Assembly (NCBI RefSeq): GCF_001413925.1
Contig: NZ_LBMJ01000001.1
Location: 992,001-1,056,000, forward strand
Direction of reading: 5' to 3'
Length of the DNA: 64,000 nucleotides
Origin: Nonlabens sp. YIK11
Lineage (GTDB): Bacteria; Bacteroidota; Bacteroidia; Flavobacteriales; Flavobacteriaceae
The notes beneath the pieces are model-generated. The model was not told where the DNA came from. It worked only from the letters and a program-made list of their open reading frames with translations, and did no database searches. How positions within the stretch are numbered: the first letter of the stretch is position 1; every line of letters begins with the position of its first letter. The position numbers and the translations under genes are program-made. Shown one piece after another: positions 52,460 to 60,996 of this stretch.

Positions 52460-53257
52460 ATGAAAAAAACTTTACTATTCTTCTTGCCTTTACTATTTGT
52501 AAGTGCAATGACAACAGCTCAAACTAAAACTTGGAACTTTTCTGATGGATGGCCAGAAACCGATGGGTTTCCTGGTTATGCTGCTGATCCTGATGGGACT
52601 AATCCTGTGGTAGTGGATAATCTTGTGATACAACCACATACATCCAATAACAACATGGGACAGATCACCATTAGCGTCCTAGATTTCTCTGATGGATTCA
52701 CTTCTAGCTTAAGATTTAGAACCAATGGAAGCGCCGGAGGAACAGCAGAACTTCCAGTTCGTAGATATTTAAAAATACCGGTTTCAGGAGATGTGACCGT
52801 TACTATCTGGTGTGCTGCCGGTGGAAGTAGCGCAAGAAGCCTTTTCGTTTCAGATGGATCTACCATTTTAGGCACATTACCAACCGATGGCGAACAAGAC
52901 GTTCCTAAAATTTTTGAAGTATCTTATACAGGTTCAGACGCAGATCTATACGTTTATGGCGATAACAATTTCAGCCTTCACAAAATTGAAGTGACTGGAA
53001 CTGGAGCAAGCAGATTGTTGAGTGTGGACAATGCAATCAAAATACCAACTACCTTAATTAGTCGTGACGGCCAAGTTTTGGTTTCTAACGTTACATCAAA
53101 AACTCAAATTGAGATTTATAATTTAAGTGGTGCTTTAGTAAAATCTGTAAGTGTTGATCAGGATGCTAGTTTTGATTTCAACGTTTCTTCAGGATTGTAT
53201 ATAGGGAAAATAAATACTTCAGCTGGGAGTAAGTCTGTCAAGCTACAAGTACAATAG
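52460..53257 (+). CDS. secreted T9SS protein with a pectin-module-like domain
   Basis: A 265-residue protein with a signal peptide (MTTAQ cleavage). A single beta-sandwich module of about 160 residues (KTWNFSDGWPETDGFPG ... RRYLKIPVSGDVTVTIWC ... NNFSLHKIEVTG) resembles the N-terminal modules of the CE8 protein before it. The last 75 residues are a T9SS type A domain. No catalytic motif is visible. It may be a free carbohydrate-binding protein of the locus; it has its own operator. Confidence 0.7.
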   Translation: MKKTLLFFLPLLFVSAMTTAQTKTWNFSDGWPETDGFPGYAADPDGTNPVVVDNLVIQPHTSNNNMGQITISVLDFSDGFTSSLRFRTNGSAGGTAELPVRRYLKIPVSGDVTVTIWCAAGGSSARSLFVSDGSTILGTLPTDGEQDVPKIFEVSYTGSDADLYVYGDNNFSLHKIEVTGTGASRLLSVDNAIKIPTTLISRDGQVLVSNVTSKTQIEIYNLSGALVKSVSVDQDASFDFNVSSGLYIGKINTSAGSKSVKLQVQ

Positions 53258-53277
53258 CTTCATTGTTAATTAGAGTT

Positions 53278-53314
53278 TAGAAGGTCCAATGATTCATTTC
53301 ATTGGGCCTTTTAT
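53278..53314. terminator. terminator after the 265-residue gene
   Basis: AAGGTCCAATGA/TCATTGGGCCTT hairpin with a following TTTATTTT run. Confidence 0.65.
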
Positions 53315-53499
53315 TTTGAGCCCTTTTTCGCGATCCTTCATGGCGAAACAAGAATAGGGCAACATCCAGCTCATCCTAATCAGGCGCATTAATTGTATTT
53401 GTAAGCTTTACTTCTATGTACAGTTAGGAATAAGTGTCAAATGCATGTACCGCATAGTAACCTATTCTACGAACGCATATTTTTTGATATGGTAAGCAC

Positions 53500-53532
53500 A
53501 AAAAATCGCCCTGCTAAAACAGCAGGGCGATT
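53500..53532 (-). terminator. terminator of the second PL1 gene
   Basis: ATCGCCCTGCT/AGCAGGGCGAT hairpin with a T-run on the minus strand, directly after the PL1 stop. Confidence 0.75.
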
Positions 53533-53551
53533 TAAGATAAATGAAATCGAA

Positions 53552-56035
53552 TTACTTTTTAATCATCCGCTTGGTAATCGACCCATTAGGAGTAACGATC
53601 TTCATCAAGTAGATACCAGCGCTAAAGGACCTAAGATCTACGGTATCGGTTGGGTTTTCCATAACATTGATTAGTGATCCTAAAACATTATACACCTCTA
53701 TTCGCTCGATGCGATCTAAGCTATGTTTTAAAGAGACTATTCCAGATGTAGGATTAGGATATAGGCTGACATTTTCAAGATCTTCAATGTCTCCTATACC
53801 TAACGTGTAAGCTGTTTTTATATAATATAAGTTAGCAACACTGCCTTTGGTGATCTGATGTGAGCCGCTGTTTACTGAAGGGATGATTAGCAACCCATTT
53901 GATGCAGTGTAGCTCGTGTTGTCTAGTTTGATCGTACCGTTAAAAGTCGGGTCAAATACCAGTGTAAGTTCTGACTCTGTAGATGTTGAGTAGGATATGT
54001 TTGTGGAAGACTCAATTTTGAGTCGTGTCGTCAAGGTAAGACCATCATAGGTGGTGGATCCTGCTGTTGAGTTGATGTTTGCACCTGAAAAGGAATAGAA
54101 ATTACTGGTTAAACCAGAGGCCGTAAAATTGTGGATCTCATCATCACCTGCGACTCCATTAATTCTAATAGATCCAGTTCCGGAAACTGGTGAACCTGCT
54201 GTACCTGTCGTCGTTACCGTAAAGCTCACGTTTTCTGTAGGAGTTCCGCTTATCGTCACTGTCTTTGCAGAAGAATCAATTGTAAAAACAATCCCAGCGC
54301 TAGGCAAACCTGAAACGCTGGCAGACGTAGCATCGCCGCCCCAAATAAAGACCATAGCTTCAATACTTTCACCGCTATTTACAGCTTGTTCGTTATTGTC
54401 TGGGATTGTCAAGGTTTGAGCGCTTTGATTGGTTCCTTGATCACCTTGAATGGAGACAATACTAGTACTATAGGATTGCAATAGAGCCGCAAGTCCAGAA
54501 TTGACTCCAGAATCATTGTCATCGACCGCATTATTAAAAGCCCAAGTTATATCGCCACCACTGACTCTGCCAGAATATTGCATGACCTTGTCACGCGCCT
54601 CTTCTGGTGTATCGATATTAATGGTATTCACATAGAGGCTGGCGTCTGTATCAAAATTGTTATAAGCATTGTTTCCTTGGAAAGAGGTGAGATTTGATGG
54701 GATTTGCTCGCTTCTGGCTGCAGCTTGATAGGCATCAAATTGGACTGGTGCATTGACAGGGTCATAATAAACGAGACGTTGTTGACCACTTATAGTATTA
54801 TTAAATGCTTTGATAAAGCCACCATCCTCACCAGAGAAGGTGCCAGAAGAACCGCCAGAGATGTCAGTTCCTTGCCTTGAAGTAAGCATAGGGTATTTAC
54901 ACTTTCTAAAGTAATTTCCTTCAATGAATAAGGAAGAGCCGTTAGTTGATCCAGAGCCATATTTGGAATTACCATCAAAGTAATTATTGTAGATGTGAGC
55001 AGAATAAAATCTAACTCGTGGATGACGAGAATCAGAATGATCGTACCAATTGTGATGATAGGTAATATACAAACCAGTGGTTGTGTCCTCGCTCAATCCC
55101 AGCAAATTGCTTTTACCAGTATCCCAAAAGTGATTATAAGACATCGTTACATAAGTAGATCGCTTGCAATCCAGCGCACCGTCGCCTTTAGATTGATCAG
55201 CATCACCACCAGGCGCTCCATAAAACATATCGCAATTATGAACCCATACATGGTCGTTATCTTGCTGTAGCCCTACGTTATCACCTTCGGCGGCATCAGT
55301 GAGCATAAAAGCCAGATTGCGTACTTCAATGTTGGTTCCTCGTTTGATTCTAAGTCCCCAACCGTTAGCTACCGCATCAGATCCTATTCCTTCAAACGTG
55401 ATGGATCCATTAGCATTGTTGTCGTTTTCAATGACAAGGTCTCCATTAAGCATATAATCCAAGTCTGTAATATTACCTATAAGTCGTATCGCGAGAGGTC
55501 GATTATCGCGACCTTTTTTAAATCCATCCAGTATATTTTGTAGACCAACACAAGGGTTACTATTGGCGCCAGTGACGTTCAAAGAGACCGTATTTTTAGA
55601 ACTTTCAGTAATATAAATAACGACCGCATTATCCTTTAATGTTCCTTCCAGATTATAGGCTCCAGGTACATGACCACCTTCATGGGCAAATCCATTGCGA
55701 TCGTGAGCCATAACGGTTACTACACCAGTGACCGCTGCTGCTCCAGGATTGTTTGAAGTGACGGGAACGATTTTAAACGTATAATCTCCAGCCGTAAGAC
55801 CTATAATGTCTGCACGATAATAGCTGCTATAACTGCGTATGAGCTGGGTATCGATCTGTTGATCAGTCATGCCATTACCGCTGTAAAAAACGTCATAACG
55901 ATCTGCGCCGGCCACTGGTTCCCAAGTCACATAGGCAGACTCCAGCCATCCTGTAGCGGCCGTGATATTAACAGATTGTGCGGTCGACAAAGCGCAAGCC
56001 ATCATAAACATGCCAAAAAGTAAAACTGTTTTCAT
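53552..56035 (-). CDS. secreted PL1 pectate lyase, multidomain, T9SS signal
   Basis: An 827-residue protein. A signal peptide is followed by an FN3-like domain (about 22-110, VTWEPVAGADRYDVFYSG) and a PL1 beta-helix (about 115-440) with GLQQDNDHVWVHNCDMFYG, TYHHNWYDHSDSRHPRVRF (catalytic Arg region, about 335-355). A Big-like linker, another module and a T9SS type A domain (YPNPTSGIVSLKHS ... KRMIKK) follow. It cleaves polygalacturonate at the cell surface. On the minus strand its operator lies about 32 bp upstream. Confidence 0.9.
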   Translation of the reverse strand: MKTVLLFGMFMMACALSTAQSVNITAATGWLESAYVTWEPVAGADRYDVFYSGNGMTDQQIDTQLIRSYSSYYRADIIGLTAGDYTFKIVPVTSNNPGAAAVTGVVTVMAHDRNGFAHEGGHVPGAYNLEGTLKDNAVVIYITESSKNTVSLNVTGANSNPCVGLQNILDGFKKGRDNRPLAIRLIGNITDLDYMLNGDLVIENDNNANGSITFEGIGSDAVANGWGLRIKRGTNIEVRNLAFMLTDAAEGDNVGLQQDNDHVWVHNCDMFYGAPGGDADQSKGDGALDCKRSTYVTMSYNHFWDTGKSNLLGLSEDTTTGLYITYHHNWYDHSDSRHPRVRFYSAHIYNNYFDGNSKYGSGSTNGSSLFIEGNYFRKCKYPMLTSRQGTDISGGSSGTFSGEDGGFIKAFNNTISGQQRLVYYDPVNAPVQFDAYQAAARSEQIPSNLTSFQGNNAYNNFDTDASLYVNTINIDTPEEARDKVMQYSGRVSGGDITWAFNNAVDDNDSGVNSGLAALLQSYSTSIVSIQGDQGTNQSAQTLTIPDNNEQAVNSGESIEAMVFIWGGDATSASVSGLPSAGIVFTIDSSAKTVTISGTPTENVSFTVTTTGTAGSPVSGTGSIRINGVAGDDEIHNFTASGLTSNFYSFSGANINSTAGSTTYDGLTLTTRLKIESSTNISYSTSTESELTLVFDPTFNGTIKLDNTSYTASNGLLIIPSVNSGSHQITKGSVANLYYIKTAYTLGIGDIEDLENVSLYPNPTSGIVSLKHSLDRIERIEVYNVLGSLINVMENPTDTVDLRSFSAGIYLMKIVTPNGSITKRMIKK

Positions 56036-56066
56036 AACAATTCATTTAGGATTACATCGTTCTTTA

Positions 56067-56080
56067 TGTAATCGATTGCA
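56067..56080 (-). promoter_or_regulatory. LacI-type operator of the second PL1 gene
   Basis: TGCAATCGATTACA on the minus strand, 4 bases after a TATATTTA box (56092-56085). It is also the nearest operator to the PL10-CE8 gene, 320 bp away on the other side. Confidence 0.75.
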
Positions 56081-56286
56081 TTAGTAAATATAATTTTTTT
56101 ACCTTAGCGTGTTATCATTAGCTTGTAAATAGTTTAAATAACTGAAAATAAAATAATTAAGTGGATAATTAATCTCGATGTTCCATTGGGATTCTCCAGA
56201 TATCTTGGATTGGGATATAATGTCATATTGCTGCGAACATCAGGAATATCACTCAGGATTAGAAGTAGATTGGAGGTTGAAGAATT

Positions 56287-56304
56287 TCGCTTTCGCGAAA
56301 GCGA
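56287..56304. repeat. CGCTTTCGCGAAAGCG palindrome, copy 3
   Basis: TCGCTTTCGCGAAAGCGA, an 18-bp palindrome in the intergenic region 56036-56403, which otherwise holds only the operator and promoters. Confidence 0.85.
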
Positions 56305-56403
56305 GATCTTTATCAATCACCAAAGTTGTATAAAGCATATAAAAATCAAGCCTTTACCTTTAAATTCATCCTTGTCAGGATAGCCAAAAAAAATCATCAA
56401 TTT

Positions 56404-58419
56404 ATGAGAGTTTACATGTCATTAGTTTGCTTCCTGCTGTTTCAAGCTGTTCAGGCGCAAATCCTAGACAAATCCTGGAGAGATATTGTAACAGACAGTA
56501 GCGCAGAATGGTATGCGTCTAGTGAAGCTCGAGAAATAGCAGAAAACGTTTTGCTATATCAAAGAGACATAGGTGGCTGGCCTAAAAATATCCAGATGCA
56601 GGAAGCGCTCTCTACCAAAGAAAAGCAAGAGTTAAGCGAGATACAATCGACTGCCAAAGGCGTTACCACAGATAACGGTGCGACTTTTCAAGAAATGCTA
56701 TTCCTTTCAAAGATTCACGAGCAACAGCCAGATGAAAGATATAGAACTGCATTTTTAAAAGCCTTGGGTTACCTGCTGGAGGCACAGTATCCCAATGGCG
56801 GCTGGCCTCAGTTTTATCCGCTCAAGAAGGGTTATGCTACTCACATCACCTATAATGACGATAGCATGGTCAATATCATGAATGTGCTGAAAGAGGTAAA
56901 AGACAATTCTGGCTATTATTCCATCCAGCCGCCCAAGGAAACTTTGGAACGGGTCAAAACAGCTTTTGATAAAGGTGTCTCTTGCATCCTACAAACTCAA
57001 TATGTGCAGGATGGTATATTGACAGGCTGGTGCGCGCAGCATGATGAGGTGACTCTTGAACCCGCTATGGGAAGAGCCTATGAATTACCGTCATTAAGCG
57101 GAAAGGAATCTGCTAAAATCGTTCTTCTACTCATGTCCATCGAGGACCCATCAATCGCGGTTATGGAATCTGTTGCCAGCGCTCATGCATGGTTGCAACG
57201 TGTAAAGATTGAAGGCTTGAGAGAAGTAAGAACCTATGATGATGATGGCAAGGTGATCAATAAGGTAATGGTGCAGGATGAAGAGGCACCACCATTGTGG
57301 GCTCGTTTTATGGAACTGGAAAACAATAGACCTTTCTTTTGTGATAGAGATGGAATCAAAAAATATTCTTTGGATGAGATAGGAGCAGAGCGCAGGAACG
57401 GTTACGGTTGGTACACAAACGAGCCTAAAGAAGTACTTAAAACCTATGACCGATGGGTGAAAGCTCATAATGTGATTGAAAAATTGAAAGCCAAGACCGC
57501 TGCGCCAAAGGATCCTTTTAATGTAACGGTGGCAAAGGACGGCACTGGCGACTATTCTTCCATTCAGGATGCTATTAATAATGCAAAATCCTTTCCTTAT
57601 GAAAAGATCACAATTATGGTCAAAAATGGAATATATAAAGAGAAGGTCAGAATCTACGAATGGAATACACACATCAATTTGATAGGAGAAAGTAAGGAGC
57701 AAACCATCATTACTTATGATGACTATTTTGATAAATTGGCCTTAGGCCGCAACAGCACCTTCCATACACCAACCTTATCCATAGACGCAGATGATGTTTT
57801 AGTGAAAAACTTGACGATTGAAAATTCGGCTGGAGAAGTTGGACAAGCCGTGGCATTAGCGATCAATTCAAATAGGGTAGCGATGGTCAACTGCAACTTG
57901 TTAGGGAATCAAGACACGGTTTACGCCTCTGGAAATGGTAAGCAATATTTCAAGGATTGCTATATTGAAGGAACAACGGATTTCATTTTTGGCAACGCCA
58001 CGGCGTTCTTTGAGAACTGTGAGATTCACAGTAAAAAGGACTCTTACATCACAGCCGCTTCTACCGATGAGATGGCAGATTTTGGTTTTGTATTCAAAAA
58101 CTGTAAGCTAACTGCTGCTGAAAATGTAGACGAAGTCTACCTAGGCAGACCATGGAGAATTGATGCCCAAACCGTTTTTATGGATAGCGATATGGGTGAT
58201 CACATCTTACCGGTAGGTTGGGATAATTGGTCCAAGCCTGATGCTGAAAAAACAGCCTTTTATGCGGAATATAAAAACCGAGGAAAAGGATATGCTCCAG
58301 AACGCCGCGTCTCATGGTCCAAGCAATTGAAAAAGTCCCAAGCTAAAAAGTACAACATCAAAAACATATTGGGTGAACATAAAAAATCATCAAAAAAGGA
58401 GTGGTATGAAACTCTATAA
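56404..58419 (+). CDS. PL10 pectate lyase fused to CE8 pectin methylesterase
   Basis: A 671-residue secreted protein starting MRVYMSLVCFLL at ATG 56404. The PL10 (alpha/alpha) domain spans about 20-345 with GGWPKNIQM, PNGGWPQFYPL, THITYNDDSMVN and WCAQHDEVTLEPAMGRAYELPS. The CE8 domain spans about 365-640 with FNVTVAKDGTGDYSSIQDAI, GNQDTVYASG, GTTDFIFGNATA (catalytic Asp) and YLGRPWR. One polypeptide thus demethylates and cleaves homogalacturonan. There is no T9SS domain, so it probably acts in the periplasm. The next gene overlaps by 14 bases. Confidence 0.93.
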   Translation: MRVYMSLVCFLLFQAVQAQILDKSWRDIVTDSSAEWYASSEAREIAENVLLYQRDIGGWPKNIQMQEALSTKEKQELSEIQSTAKGVTTDNGATFQEMLFLSKIHEQQPDERYRTAFLKALGYLLEAQYPNGGWPQFYPLKKGYATHITYNDDSMVNIMNVLKEVKDNSGYYSIQPPKETLERVKTAFDKGVSCILQTQYVQDGILTGWCAQHDEVTLEPAMGRAYELPSLSGKESAKIVLLLMSIEDPSIAVMESVASAHAWLQRVKIEGLREVRTYDDDGKVINKVMVQDEEAPPLWARFMELENNRPFFCDRDGIKKYSLDEIGAERRNGYGWYTNEPKEVLKTYDRWVKAHNVIEKLKAKTAAPKDPFNVTVAKDGTGDYSSIQDAINNAKSFPYEKITIMVKNGIYKEKVRIYEWNTHINLIGESKEQTIITYDDYFDKLALGRNSTFHTPTLSIDADDVLVKNLTIENSAGEVGQAVALAINSNRVAMVNCNLLGNQDTVYASGNGKQYFKDCYIEGTTDFIFGNATAFFENCEIHSKKDSYITAASTDEMADFGFVFKNCKLTAAENVDEVYLGRPWRIDAQTVFMDSDMGDHILPVGWDNWSKPDAEKTAFYAEYKNRGKGYAPERRVSWSKQLKKSQAKKYNIKNILGEHKKSSKKEWYETL

Positions 58420-59173
58420 CAAATTTGCACTGCTGCTGCTTTTGACATTCTCCTTTGCAATAGCACAAGAGCATGTGGAAGACTCTCAGGTAATCACCAT
58501 TCATAGCATTGGAGATTCTACCATGGCGATAAAACCCAACCCAGATGACAATCCAGAACGAGGCTGGGCGCAAATGCTACCAGGATTTTTATCGGGTAAC
58601 ATTGCCCTGGAAAATTATGCGGTCAACGGCAGGAGCACACGCAGCTTTATTACAGAAGGACGATGGGAAAAAGTGCTGGAAAATTTAAAAATGGGTGATT
58701 ATGTATTTATCCAGTTTGGTCACAACGATCAAAAGGAAAATGACCCTAAACGATATACCAATCCGCATACCGCATATCGTGCGAACCTCATCAAGTTTGT
58801 GGAAGACAGCAGAGCTAAAGGAGCTATTCCAATTTTGTTCACATCGATTGTAAGACGCAATTACAATGAAAACGGAACCCTAGTCGATACACATGGTGAT
58901 TACCCAGTAGAAGTCCGTCAGGTGGCTCAAGAATACAATGTCCCTTTGATTGACCTTCAATATCAAACCGAATTGTTAGTGGAGTCCTTTGGCCAGGAAG
59001 ATTCAAAGGATCTTTACCTGCATTATAAGCCTAGAGAAATAGCATATTACCCGGAAGGTAAAGAGGATGATACACATTTATCTGTTTTGGGAGCCACTCA
59101 TGTGGCGCGACTGGCAGTAGCCAGCCTGATACAAAAAGTACCAGCATTATCCGTTTATTTAAAAGCAGATTAA
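58406..59173 (+). CDS. CE12-type rhamnogalacturonan acetylesterase (SGNH hydrolase)
   Basis: A 255-residue exported esterase starting MKLYNKFALL at ATG 58406, inside the end of the PL10-CE8 gene. SGNH blocks are visible: IGDSTMA (nucleophile Ser), ENYAVNGRSTRSF (Gly), FIQFGHNDQK (Asn) and DDTHLSVLGA (Asp and His). The family removes acetyl groups from rhamnogalacturonan or homogalacturonan. It is in one operon with its neighbours. Confidence 0.9.
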   Translation: MKLYNKFALLLLLTFSFAIAQEHVEDSQVITIHSIGDSTMAIKPNPDDNPERGWAQMLPGFLSGNIALENYAVNGRSTRSFITEGRWEKVLENLKMGDYVFIQFGHNDQKENDPKRYTNPHTAYRANLIKFVEDSRAKGAIPILFTSIVRRNYNENGTLVDTHGDYPVEVRQVAQEYNVPLIDLQYQTELLVESFGQEDSKDLYLHYKPREIAYYPEGKEDDTHLSVLGATHVARLAVASLIQKVPALSVYLKAD

Positions 59174-59174
59174 T

Positions 59175-60092
59175 ATGCGTTTTCTCACATCTATCTTTCT
59201 ATTTTGCTCCTTGATAAGTAGCAGTTTTATGATCGCACAGTCTTTTGAAATTGATGTATGGGAAACTAATATTCCTAATGCTATCAATAATCAAAACTAT
59301 CAGGAATCTCCAATAATAGAAGGCAAGGAGCTGATGAAGACCTCTCAGGTGACTACACCTACCTTGACCATCTTTAAGCCAGAAAACCCCAACGGTACCG
59401 CTGTACTCATTTTACCTGGAGGTGGTTATAAACATCTTGCCATTCATAAGGAAGGAACCAAGATCGCACGATGGTTGAATACCTTGGGCATTACGGGAAT
59501 TGTTCTCAAATATCGTCTGCCATCAGATGTTATCATGGATGAAAAAAGCATTGGTCCTTTACAGGATGCTCAAAAGGCCTTGAGAGTCGCAAGAAGCAAC
59601 GCTGCTACTTGGGGAATTGATCCAGCGAAAATTGGAGTCATGGGATTTTCAGCTGGTGGACATCTAGCCGCTACCTTATCCACTGGATACGATGATGAGG
59701 TGTATATTGAGAATAGTGATGTAAGTGCAAAACCTAATTTTTCTATGTTGATTTATCCCGTGATCACTATGCATGATGAATTTACGCATCAAGGATCTAA
59801 ATCCAATCTTCTAGGTGAGAACCCTACATCAGATCAAATTGACATATACTCCACCGAAAACAGAATTAACCAAAAAACGCCACCAACGATTTTGATTCAC
59901 GCTTTGGATGATACATCCGTGCCATATCAAAATAGTGTGATGTATTTTGAAGCATTACAAAAGCACAATATATCGTCAGAAATACACTTGTATCAAAAAG
60001 GTGGACACGGTTTTGGACTCAATGAAGATGGGCCTGCCAGGAATTGGCCAGCAGCCTGCGAGCAATGGCTGCGCACTAACGCACTACTATAG
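59175..60092 (+). CDS. secreted alpha/beta-hydrolase esterase
   Basis: A 305-residue exported hydrolase. The motif LPGGGYKHLA near residue 79 is the oxyanion hole, GFSAGGHLAATL near 159 the nucleophile elbow, HALDDTSVPY near 240 the acid, and GGHGFG near 276 the His. This is the BD-FAE/acetylxylan-esterase type. It follows the CE12 gene by 1 base and closes the pectin locus. It is distinct from the esterase at 34070-35029. Confidence 0.87.
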   Translation: MRFLTSIFLFCSLISSSFMIAQSFEIDVWETNIPNAINNQNYQESPIIEGKELMKTSQVTTPTLTIFKPENPNGTAVLILPGGGYKHLAIHKEGTKIARWLNTLGITGIVLKYRLPSDVIMDEKSIGPLQDAQKALRVARSNAATWGIDPAKIGVMGFSAGGHLAATLSTGYDDEVYIENSDVSAKPNFSMLIYPVITMHDEFTHQGSKSNLLGENPTSDQIDIYSTENRINQKTPPTILIHALDDTSVPYQNSVMYFEALQKHNISSEIHLYQKGGHGFGLNEDGPARNWPAACEQWLRTNALL

Positions 60093-60376
60093 AAAAGATT
60101 TTCCTTAAAAAGCCAAATCAACTAAAAAGTAAATCAACCCAAAAACAAAAAAGCCTCTCTTATTCGTCCCCAAAATTTGAGGATCAAAAAGTCTCGGTTT
60201 ACAGATGATTTCATCAAACTGTTAATGAATTAACTTCTGAACCTAGAAGTCATTTTTTCTCCTAACTATAGACGCAGCACGTAATATTTAGGTGGATATA
60301 ACTTGTGAGCCCTTTCAAGTCAAAGCATATTCCGGTTTAAATTAATCAAATACTCGATTTGGGATCTACTATATTT
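60093..60376. other. intergenic region with one copy of a 36-bp repeat
   Basis: Holds the first copy of a direct repeat (60131-60166), a partial copy of the CGGTTTAC segment (60185-60202), and AT-rich sequence. I see no gene. Confidence 0.5.
60131..60166. repeat. direct repeat, copy 1
   Basis: 36 bases (AAATCAACCC ... TATTCG) that recur at 60641-60676 with one mismatch. The following CAAAAAGTCTCGGTTTAC also recurs. The two copies flank a truncated GIY-YIG gene. Confidence 0.75.
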
Positions 60377-60583
60377 TTAAATGACTTTTTCTCTTGTCAA
60401 TGCTTCGTTCTTAGTTGGAAACTCTTCTTTAAATACTAATTTCTTGTCATTTGCTCTTGAAGTAAACTTGCTTTGAGCAGCATTGTGTTGTGCCAGTCTA
60501 TTCTCAGGGTGCTGGCTGTAGCCTTTGTAATAGCAATCGATAGCTTTAGAGTGAATTACATAAACAAAATGTCTAATGCACAT
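60377..60583 (-). pseudogene. truncated GIY-YIG nuclease gene
   Basis: 68 codons matching the N-terminal two thirds of the small UPF0213-type GIY-YIG proteins: FVYVIHSK, CYYKGYSQHPENRLAQHN, and LVFKEEFPTKNEALTREK. The frame stops right after REKVI, where the family usually has another 10-20 residues. YKGYS replaces YIG. It is probably a remnant. It sits between the two direct-repeat copies. Confidence 0.65.
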
Positions 60584-60640
60584 GACTTTTAAGTGAATAA
60601 ACTCTCAAGAATTTGAATCAGCTATGGTTGAAAAGGTACC

Positions 60641-60676
60641 AAATCAACCCAAAAACAAAAAAGCCTCTCCTATTCG
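60641..60676. repeat. direct repeat, copy 2
   Basis: Second copy of the 36-bp repeat. Here it is followed by the full terminator hairpin of tRNA-Asp, so this copy is likely the original. Confidence 0.75.
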
Positions 60677-60687
60677 GAAAAGCTTCT

Positions 60688-60712
60688 CAAAAAGTCTCGG
60701 TTTACCGAGGCC
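60688..60712 (-). terminator. terminator of tRNA-Asp
   Basis: On the minus strand CCTCGGTAAACCGAGACTTTTT forms a CTCGGT/ACCGAG stem with a T-run, about 65 bases after the tRNA. Confidence 0.75.
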
Positions 60713-60775
60713 TTCAAATCCCCAATTTTGTTAGGGGACACACAACTTGAATTGCATTACTATTGAAAGTAATTG

Positions 60776-60849
60776 CGGTCTGGACGGGATTCGAACCCGC
60801 GACCTTCGCCGTGACAGGGCGACATTCTAACCAGCTGAACTACCAGACC
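60776..60849 (-). tRNA. tRNA-Asp (anticodon GUC)
   Basis: Acceptor GGTCTGG/CCAGACC, anticodon loop CTGTCAC with GTC, T loop TTCGAAT, discriminator G, and no encoded CCA. A TTG-N19-TATATTTG promoter lies upstream on the minus strand (60924-60895). Confidence 0.95.
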
Positions 60850-60894
60850 GTGTTCTTATAGAACGATGCTATCACATTTCTGCTTTAGCGGATG

Positions 60895-60924
60895 CAAATA
60901 TACCTAGGTTTTTTAATCTAGCAA
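60895..60924 (-). promoter_or_regulatory. promoter of tRNA-Asp
   Basis: On the minus strand TTG and TATATTTG are 19 bases apart, the same arrangement as for tRNA-Leu. Confidence 0.7.
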
Positions 60925-60996
60925 GTTCTTACCCATGATTTTTGAAAAAAGTTGAAATACTTATGCCGCCTGAAGGGTAAGATGTAGTTTTACAAC

